Shown one piece after another: positions 1 to 5,026 of a stretch of 5,026 bases of DNA (positions within the stretch are counted from its first letter, which is position 1; every line of letters starts with the position of its first letter). Origin of the DNA: an uncultured Pseudomonadota bacterium (GTDB lineage Bacteria > Pseudomonadota > Gammaproteobacteria > Burkholderiales > Usitatibacteraceae); the NCBI GenBank assembly GCA_946885905.1, contig CAMPHL010000228.1:1-5026 (forward strand), read 5' to 3'. Made by a program: the position numbers and the translations under genes. The notes under the pieces were generated by a model. That model made no database searches. It was not told the origin of the DNA and was given only the letters and a program-made list of their open reading frames with translations.

Positions 1-115
1 CCCAGAGGCTCACGTGCGCGCCCGAGGCGGCGCGGCGGGCATCGGGTTGGCCATCGCGCAACGCCTCGCCGCCGGTGACGACGGCGTTCCTTCCATTGAG
101 ATCGAGAGCGTTCAT
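1..115 (-). CDS. Short-chain dehydrogenase/reductase (SDR), N-terminal fragment with an internal inversion
   Basis: This is the first 38 codons of an NAD(P)-dependent oxidoreductase that continues beyond the left edge. It starts at ATG (115-113) and reads MNALDLNGRNAVVTGG, the usual first beta strand of an SDR. It ends in SGAHVSLW, the usual second beta strand. The 12-16 residues between them do not fit the family: the frame gives EALRDGQPDARR where the glycine-rich TGxxxGxG loop and first helix belong. The missing motif (AAGIGLAIAQRL) is present on the opposite strand at the same place, so the segment appears inverted. The frame stays open, but as written the product should not bind its cofactor. 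No Shine-Dalgarno sequence precedes the ATG. The gene is divergent from the dehydratase operon and plausibly encodes a sugar or polyol dehydrogenase of the same pathway. The SDR family is clear; the substrate is unknown. Confidence 0.85.
   Translation of the reverse strand, partial: MNALDLNGRNAVVTGGEALRDGQPDARRAASGAHVSLW
26..73. repeat. Inverted repeat bounding an apparent 48-bp inversion
   Basis: Bases 26-37 (ggcggcgcggcg) and the reverse complement of 62-73 (ggcggcgaggcg) match at 11 of 12 positions. The outer 7 bases match perfectly, and 24 bases lie between the arms. Read on the plus strand, 26-73 translates as GGAAGIGLAIAQRLAA, the SDR cofactor-binding loop. The gene around it lies on the minus strand. 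Reversing this block in place gives a continuous normal SDR N-terminus (VVTGGAAGIGLAIAQRL, then AASGAHVSLW). Because the arms match, the exact breakpoints could lie anywhere inside them. No recombinase gene is visible in the window. Confidence 0.85.
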
Positions 116-123
116 GGAGGTGG

Positions 124-129
124 AGTATA
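124..129 (-). promoter_or_regulatory. Possible -10 element for the SDR gene
   Basis: Read on the minus strand this is TATACT, close to the sigma-70 -10 consensus TATAAT, in the only AT-rich patch of the divergent region. Only 8 bases separate it from the SDR ATG, so transcription would start at or next to the start codon. No good -35 is seen at 16-18 bases. The overlapping plus-strand hexamer TATAAC (126-131) could equally serve the dehydratase operon, giving a leader of about 50 bases. Both are consensus matches only. Confidence 0.35.
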
Positions 130-145
130 ACTGGCCTGACCACTT
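129..145. promoter_or_regulatory. Putative GntR/FadR-type operator in the divergent promoter
   Basis: The 17 bases AACTGGCCTGACCACTT form an imperfect palindrome. The core TGGCCTGACCA (132-142) matches the FadR-subfamily pattern TGGTCnGACCA at all but one fixed position. A further GACCA lies at 146-150, giving a direct repeat TGACCA-CT-TGACCA (137-150). The site overlaps the candidate -10 elements of both divergent genes, where a repressor of both would sit. GntR-family regulators with this half-site are common at sugar-acid catabolic loci. No regulator gene is in the window, so the assignment is an inference. Confidence 0.4.
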
Positions 146-189
146 GACCAGACCGTGGTAACCTCGCGCGGAACGAGGAGACCTGCCGC

Positions 190-1914
190 ATGGCCGGACC
201 GAAAAAGCGCCGCCGCAGCCAGGAGTGGTTCGGCCGCGAAGGCAAGATGGGGTTCATCTACCGCTCGTGGGTGAAGAACCGCGGCGTGCCCCACGACCAG
301 TTCGACGGCCGCCCCGTCATCGGCATCTGCAACACCTACTCCGAGCTCACCCCCTGCAATTCGCACTTCCGCACGCTCGCGGAGCACGTGAAGGCGGGCG
401 TCTGGGAAGCAGGCGGCTTCCCGCTCGAGTTCCCGGTGATGTCCCTGGGCGAGACGCTGCTCCGCCCCACCGCGATGCTGTATCGCAACCTCGCCTCGAT
501 GGACGTCGAGGAATCGATCCGGGGAAACCCGGTCGACGGCGTCGTGCTGCTGATGGGTTGCGACAAGACGACACCGTCGCTGCTGATGGGCGCCTCGAGC
601 GTCGACTTGCCGACGATCGGCGTCTCCGGCGGGCCCATGCTCTCGGGCTGGTACAGGGGCGAGCGCATCGGCTCGGGCACCAATACCTTCTCGCTCTCGG
701 AGGATCTGCGCGCCGGCAAGATCACGCGCGACGAGTTCCACGAGGCCGAGAGCTGCATGCACCGCTCCCATGGCCACTGCATGACGATGGGGACGGCCTC
801 CACGATGGCGTCGATGGTCGAGGCGCTGGGCGTGGGGCTGCCGGGCAATGCCGCCTATCCGGCGGTCGATGCGCGGCGCAACGTGATCGCACGGACCGCG
901 GGCCGGCGCATCGTCGCGATGGTCAAGGAGGACCTCAGGCTCTCGAAGATCCTCACGCGCGCCGCGTTCGAGAACGCCATCCGCGTGAACGCCGCGATCG
1001 GCGGTTCCACCAACGCGGTGATCCACCTGATCGCCATCGCGCGCCGCATCGGGGTAGAGCTCACCCTCGACGACTGGGACAAGCTTGGGCGCGGCGTGCA
1101 CACGCTCGTGAACCTGATGCCCAACGGCAAGTACCTGATGGAGGACTTCTGCTACGCGGGCGGGCTCCCGGTCGTGATCCGCGAGCTGGGCGAGCAGGGG
1201 CTGCTCGACAAGGACGCGCTCACGGCGAACGGGGCCACGATCTGGGCGAACAACCGCGAAGCGCGCAACGACAACCCCGACGTGATCATGCCGTTCGCGA
1301 AGCCCTTCAAGCGCGATACCGGCATCGCGGTGCTGCGCGGCAACCTCTGCCCCGACGGCGCGATTATCAAGCCCTCGGCCGCGACGCCGAAGCTCATGAA
1401 GCACAAGGGACGCGCGGTGGTGTTCGAGAACATCGAGGACTTCCATCGCCGCGTGGACGACCTGGACGTCGACGCCTCAGCCGTGATGGTCCTCAAGAAC
1501 TGCGGCCCCAAGGGTTACCCGGGGATGGCGGAGGTGGGCAACATGCCGCTGCCGGAGAAGTTGCTGAGGAAGGGCATCACCGACATGGTGCGCATCTCGG
1601 ATGCGCGGATGAGCGGCACCGCGTATGGCACGGTCGTGCTGCATGCCGCGCCGGAAGCGGCCGCGGGCGGGCCGCTGGCGCTCGTGAAAGACGGCGACGT
1701 GATCGAGCTCGATGTGGCGAAGCGCAAGCTTCACCTGCACGTGAGCGACGAGGAGCTGGAAAAACGCCGGCGCGCATGGAAGCCGCCCAAGCCGCCGATG
1801 CAGCGCGGCTACTGGAAGCTCTACGTCGAGCACGTGAACCAGGCGAGCGAGGGCGCCGACCTGGATTTCCTCGTGGGCAAGAGCGGCTCCGACGTGCCGA
1901 GGGACAACCACTGA
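190..1914 (+). CDS. IlvD/Edd-family sugar-acid dehydratase, L-arabinonate (pentonate) dehydratase type
   Basis: This 574-residue cytoplasmic enzyme is expected to dehydrate an aldonic acid such as L-arabinonate to the 2-keto-3-deoxy acid, using an iron-sulfur cluster and Mg2+. Candidate cluster ligands are C56 (in TPCNSH), C124 (in MGCDKTTPS) and C197 (in HGHCMTMGTASTM). D125 and K126 match the metal-binding Asp and carboxylated Lys of studied pentonate dehydratases, and S475 (in DARMSGTAYG) matches the catalytic serine. The ending GADLDFL with a terminal His is typical of the sugar-acid subgroup, as is the length (about 570-600). Automated annotation often calls such proteins dihydroxy-acid dehydratase, but the N-terminal TPCNSHFRTLAEHVKAGVWEAGG stretch favours the pentonate branch over IlvD proper. 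The ATG is preceded by AGGAG (176-180) at 9 bases and the N-terminus fits relatives. It is the first gene of the operon. The family is certain; the substrate (arabinonate, xylonate, fuconate or similar) is not. Confidence 0.93.
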   Translation: MAGPKKRRRSQEWFGREGKMGFIYRSWVKNRGVPHDQFDGRPVIGICNTYSELTPCNSHFRTLAEHVKAGVWEAGGFPLEFPVMSLGETLLRPTAMLYRNLASMDVEESIRGNPVDGVVLLMGCDKTTPSLLMGASSVDLPTIGVSGGPMLSGWYRGERIGSGTNTFSLSEDLRAGKITRDEFHEAESCMHRSHGHCMTMGTASTMASMVEALGVGLPGNAAYPAVDARRNVIARTAGRRIVAMVKEDLRLSKILTRAAFENAIRVNAAIGGSTNAVIHLIAIARRIGVELTLDDWDKLGRGVHTLVNLMPNGKYLMEDFCYAGGLPVVIRELGEQGLLDKDALTANGATIWANNREARNDNPDVIMPFAKPFKRDTGIAVLRGNLCPDGAIIKPSAATPKLMKHKGRAVVFENIEDFHRRVDDLDVDASAVMVLKNCGPKGYPGMAEVGNMPLPEKLLRKGITDMVRISDARMSGTAYGTVVLHAAPEAAAGGPLALVKDGDVIELDVAKRKLHLHVSDEELEKRRRAWKPPKPPMQRGYWKLYVEHVNQASEGADLDFLVGKSGSDVPRDNH

Positions 1915-1920
1915 TGTTCT

Positions 1921-1952
1921 CCCTCTCCCTTGGGAGAGGGCCGGGGAGAGGG
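1921..1952. repeat. REP-like GC-rich repeat with alternative hairpins, carrying the next gene's RBS
   Basis: The arm CCCTCTCCC (1921-1929) is followed by two identical copies of its reverse complement, GGGAGAGGG, at 1932-1940 and 1944-1952. Pairing with the first gives a 9-bp stem with a very tight turn. Pairing with the second gives a 9-bp stem with a 14-base loop. Repeats of the form CTCTCCC-n-GGGAGAGGGnnGGGG(A/T)GAGGG are widespread between genes in beta- and gamma-proteobacteria, and read in reverse give the familiar spurious peptide LSPALSQGRG, seen here too. The element fills the gap between the dehydratase stop and the dehydrogenase start. It lacks a U-tract, so it is not a convincing terminator; it may affect mRNA stability or translation. 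Confidence 0.75.
1943..1952 (+). promoter_or_regulatory. Shine-Dalgarno site within the repeat, deciding the TTG start at 1954
   Basis: The purine run GGGGAGAGGG ends one base before the TTG start, with its GGAG core (1945-1948) 5 bases upstream of the start. It is also the 3' arm of the longer alternative hairpin, so translation of the dehydrogenase may depend on which hairpin forms. Confidence 0.5.
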
Positions 1953-1953
1953 T

Positions 1954-2936
1954 TTGCGCTTTCTCATCACCGACTATGACTTTCCCGACGTCGACCTCGA
2001 GCAGGCCCTTTTCCGTGACGCCGGTTTCGAGCTCGCAACGGCCCAGTGCCGCACGGAGGACGACCTGATCGCCGCCGCCCGGCGATGCCACGGCCTGCTC
2101 ACCCAGTACGCGCCGGTGACCGAGCGCGTGATGGCCGCCTGCCCCGAGGTGAAGATCGTGAGCCGGATGGGCGCCGGCTTCGATACCGTGGACATCGAGG
2201 CCGCGCGGCGGCGCGGCGTGTGGGTCGCGAATGCGCCCGACTACGGCGTGGGCGAAGTGGCTACCCATGCGCTCGCCATGGCGCTCGCCCTGCTGCGCCA
2301 CATCCCGCGCCTGGATCGCGAGGTCCGTGCCGGGCGCTGGCACTACGCCTCGACCGGCCCGCTTCCACGCGCGACCGAGCTCACCCTCGGCGTGCTGGGG
2401 CTCGGGCGCATCGGCAAGCGCATGTCGTCGATCTCGCGCGGCGTCTTCGGATCCATCATCGCCTGCGACCCGTACCTGATCGACGGCGATTTTCCCGCCT
2501 ACGTGGGACGGGTCTCGAAGGACGAGCTCTTCCGCAAGGCCGACATCGTCTCGCTCCACGTGCCCCTCACGGCCGAGACGCGCGGCATGGTGGACGAGAG
2601 GCTGCTGGGGCTCATGAAGAAAGGCTCGTTCCTCGTGAACACGGCGCGCGGCGCGGTCGTGAATGTGCCCGACGTGGTCGCGGCGCTCGACTCGGGCCGC
2701 CTCGAGGGCGCGGCCCTCGACGTGCTGCCGCAGGAGCCGCCCGCGGCCGACGATCCTGCGCTCTCGCACGCGCGCCTGCTGCTCACCCCGCACGCGGCCT
2801 TCTACTCGGTCGAAGGAGAGCGCGAGCTGCGAACCAAGGCCGCGCAGAACCTGATCGACTGGGCCAGGAACGGGCGTCCGCAGTACGTCGTCGTGGAAGG
2901 AAGGGATGCCATCTCTCGCCGGGGAGAGGGCCGCTG

Positions 2937-2937
<1 letters not shown>
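1954..2937 (+). CDS. D-isomer-specific 2-hydroxyacid dehydrogenase, CtBP-like
   Basis: This 327-residue cytoplasmic protein should interconvert a 2-keto acid and the D-2-hydroxy acid with NAD(H). The cofactor loop is G149-L-G151-R-I-G154. D172 (in ACDPY), at the end of the second beta strand, favours NAD over NADP. The catalytic triad is R232 (in NTARGAVVN), E261 (in LPQEPP) and H280 (in TPHAAFYS), at normal spacing. The TPHAAFYS block is characteristic of the C-terminal-binding-protein-like group. Residues 1 to about 100 plus the C-terminus form the catalytic lobe, and about 101-285 the Rossmann lobe. The TTG at 1954 is preferred because [12 protein letters not shown] is a natural first strand behind a purine-rich site. 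An in-frame TTG at 1930 would add only MGEGRGEG, encoded by the repeat. The last residues (about [10 protein letters not shown]) are also repeat-encoded. The stop overlaps the next gene (TGATG). It may act on glyoxylate, hydroxypyruvate or a sugar-derived keto acid; this is not determinable from sequence. Confidence 0.9.
2912..2930. repeat. Second, shorter copy of the GGGGAGAGGG repeat at the dehydrogenase/ATPase junction
   Basis: Bases 2918-2930 (gccggggagaggg) are identical to 1940-1952 of the first repeat. CTCTC at 2913-2917 can pair with GAGAG at 2924-2928 around a 6-base loop. The element encodes the dehydrogenase C-terminal tail, and its purine run (2921-2930) lies 6 bases before the ATPase ATG, where it serves as Shine-Dalgarno site. 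It looks like a degraded or partial copy of the same family. Confidence 0.6.
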
Positions 2938-3989
<1,052 letters not shown>

Positions 3990-4023
3990 AAGCCCAGCGA
4001 CGTTCCCCAACAAGTCCAACCAC

Positions 4024-4030
4024 GGAGGAG
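4024..4030 (+). promoter_or_regulatory. Strong Shine-Dalgarno site of the solute-binding protein gene
   Basis: GGAGGAG lies 9 bases before the ATG at 4040, within the 50-base gap after the ATPase. It is the best ribosome-binding site in the window, fitting the high level usually needed for a periplasmic binding protein. No promoter or hairpin was recognised in this gap. Confidence 0.7.
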
Positions 4031-4039
4031 TGAGCGACA

Positions 4040-5026
4040 ATGACCGAACGCAGATTCACCCGACGCGATGTACTCAAGACCGGCGCCGCGGTCGCGGGAC
4101 TGGGCGCCCTGCAGGGCGCGGACCTCATGTCGTGGGCGCAGGCCTGGGCGCAGAGCGCGCGCTGGAAGCCGGAGAAGGGCGCCAAGCTCTCGCTGCTGCG
4201 GTGGAAGCGCTTCATCCAGGCCGAGGAGGACGGTTTCATGGTGCTGGTCGCCGCCTTCACCAAGGCGACCGGCGTCCCGGTCACGGTCACCAGCGAGTCG
4301 CTCGACGACGTGCAGCCGAAGGCCTCGGTCGCGGCCAACACCGGCCAGGGCCCCGACATCTTCTGGGGCCTGTATTCACTGCCTCACCTCTTTCCCGCCA
4401 AGTGCCTGGACGTGACCGACGTGGCCGACTACCTGGGCAAGAAGTACGGCGGCTGGGTGCCGAGCGCGGTTACCTACGGCAAGTCCGGCAACCGCTGGAT
4501 CGCGATCCCGGTGGGCTACAACGCCAACGTCATCAACTACCGCCAGAGCATGATCGAGAAGGCGGGGTTCAAGGAGATCCCGAAGGACACCGCCGGGTTC
4601 ATGGAGCTGATGAAGGCGCTCAAGGCGAAGAGCACGCCCGGCGGCTTCGCGCTCGGCCGCGCCTCCGGCGACGGCAATGCGTGGATCCACTGGTGCCTGT
4701 GGGCGCATGGCGGCAACCTCGTCGACGCCAAGGACAAGGTGGTCATCAACTCCCCCGAGACCGTGAAGGCCCTCGAGTACGCCAAGGCCCTGTCCGAGAC
4801 CTTCGTGCCGGGCTGCGCGGGATGGAACGACGCCTTCAACAACAAGGCGTTCCTCGAAAGCCAGGTTTCGCTGACCAACAACGGCGTGTCGATCTACGCC
4901 GCCGCCAAGGCCAACGCGGCCAAGGATCCCAAGGCGAAGGCGGTCATGGACGACATGAACCATTCGCTCTGGCCCGTTGGCCCGGTGGGCCAGCCCTCCG
5001 AGTTCCACATCGCCTACCCGATGCTC
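4040..5026 (+). CDS. Extracellular solute-binding protein family 1 (CUT1 transporter), Tat-exported, C-terminus missing
   Basis: The frame is open from ATG at 4040 through 329 codons to the right edge; the family is usually 400-450 residues, so about a quarter is missing. This periplasmic protein should capture the substrate for the importer powered by the upstream ATPase. The N-terminus carries a twin-arginine signal, T7-R8-R9-D-V-L-K13, followed by a weakly hydrophobic stretch (TGAAVAGLGAL). Possible cleavage sites are after A35 (AQA) or A37 (AWA). The mature part has typical features: a first strand (KLSLLRW), the block GQGPDIFWGLYSLPHLFP, then WIAIPVGYNANVINYRQSM, which resembles the hinge and 'IPVxxxxxxxxYN' area of sugar-binding proteins. 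Three cysteines (C122, C219, C259) lie in the mature part; two could form a disulfide, which would fit Tat export of a folded protein. The ligand is unknown. Permease genes are expected downstream. Confidence 0.9.
   Translation, partial: MTERRFTRRDVLKTGAAVAGLGALQGADLMSWAQAWAQSARWKPEKGAKLSLLRWKRFIQAEEDGFMVLVAAFTKATGVPVTVTSESLDDVQPKASVAANTGQGPDIFWGLYSLPHLFPAKCLDVTDVADYLGKKYGGWVPSAVTYGKSGNRWIAIPVGYNANVINYRQSMIEKAGFKEIPKDTAGFMELMKALKAKSTPGGFALGRASGDGNAWIHWCLWAHGGNLVDAKDKVVINSPETVKALEYAKALSETFVPGCAGWNDAFNNKAFLESQVSLTNNGVSIYAAAKANAAKDPKAKAVMDDMNHSLWPVGPVGQPSEFHIAYPML

Noticed and set aside
26..130. A plus-strand SDR gene at the left edge, suggested by GGAAGIGLAIAQRLAA
   Set aside because: The motif is followed by unrelated residues and a TAA at 128-130, and nothing SDR-like precedes it on that strand. 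The flanks belong to the minus-strand gene, so a local inversion explains it better.
144..172. A plus-strand sigma-70 promoter starting from TTGACC at 144-149
   Set aside because: The -35-like hexamer is good, but the sequence 16-18 bases downstream is GC-only with no -10.
112..1446. A 444-codon open frame on the minus strand opposite the dehydratase
   Set aside because: Its translation is rich in Arg, His and Ala without recognisable motifs, as expected opposite a GC-rich gene. The plus strand carries a complete dehydratase with all its catalytic residues.
190..1914. Branched-chain amino-acid dihydroxy-acid dehydratase (IlvD)
   Set aside because: The family is shared, but the N-terminal block, the C-terminal GADLDFL signature and the sugar-transporter neighbourhood fit the pentonate/sugar-acid branch.
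1921..1940. Rho-independent terminator after the dehydratase
   Set aside because: The hairpin is perfect but no T-run follows; GC-rich sequence and the next gene's ribosome-binding site come directly after it.
225..1979. A 584-codon plus-strand frame overlapping the dehydratase
   Set aside because: It is an Arg/Gly/Ala-rich out-of-frame reading of the dehydratase with no family resemblance and no ribosome-binding site.

Overview
This is a GC-rich stretch of bacterial chromosome with tightly packed genes and codons that nearly always end in G or C. Protein style, gene content and a CCCTCTCCC/GGGAGAGGG repeat suggest a proteobacterium, probably a beta-proteobacterium of the Burkholderiales type. 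That placement is an inference; no marker gene is present.

Layout. At the left edge (1-115, minus strand) is the start of a short-chain dehydrogenase/reductase (SDR) gene that runs off the window. A short divergent promoter region (116-189) follows, with a GntR/FadR-like palindrome. Four plus-strand genes then read as one operon: an IlvD/Edd-family sugar-acid dehydratase of the L-arabinonate (pentonate) type (190-1914); a D-2-hydroxyacid dehydrogenase of the CtBP-like group (1954-2937, TTG start); a CUT1 (MalK/UgpC-type) ABC transporter ATPase (2937-3989, overlapping the previous stop by one base); and a Tat-exported family 1 solute-binding protein (4040 to the right edge, incomplete). Permease genes are expected just beyond the right edge.

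Together the genes look like an uptake and catabolism locus for a sugar or sugar acid. The binding protein and ATPase import the substrate. The divergent SDR could oxidise a sugar or polyol. The dehydratase would make a 2-keto-3-deoxy acid, and the hydroxyacid dehydrogenase would handle a 2-keto/2-hydroxy acid intermediate. The substrate cannot be read from sequence.

The most notable observation is in the first 115 bases. The SDR reading frame is canonical at both ends, but its central glycine-rich NAD(P)-binding stretch is on the opposite strand. Flipping bases 26-73 (48 bp, exactly 16 codons, bounded by 12-bp inverted repeats with one mismatch) restores a textbook TGxxxGxG motif without a frameshift. 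This is a micro-inversion: a template-switch mutation, an invertible switch, or an assembly artefact. A second point is that two copies of a GGGGAGAGGG-containing repeat supply the ribosome-binding sites of the two middle operon genes. The first copy can fold into two mutually exclusive hairpins, one of which hides the Shine-Dalgarno sequence.
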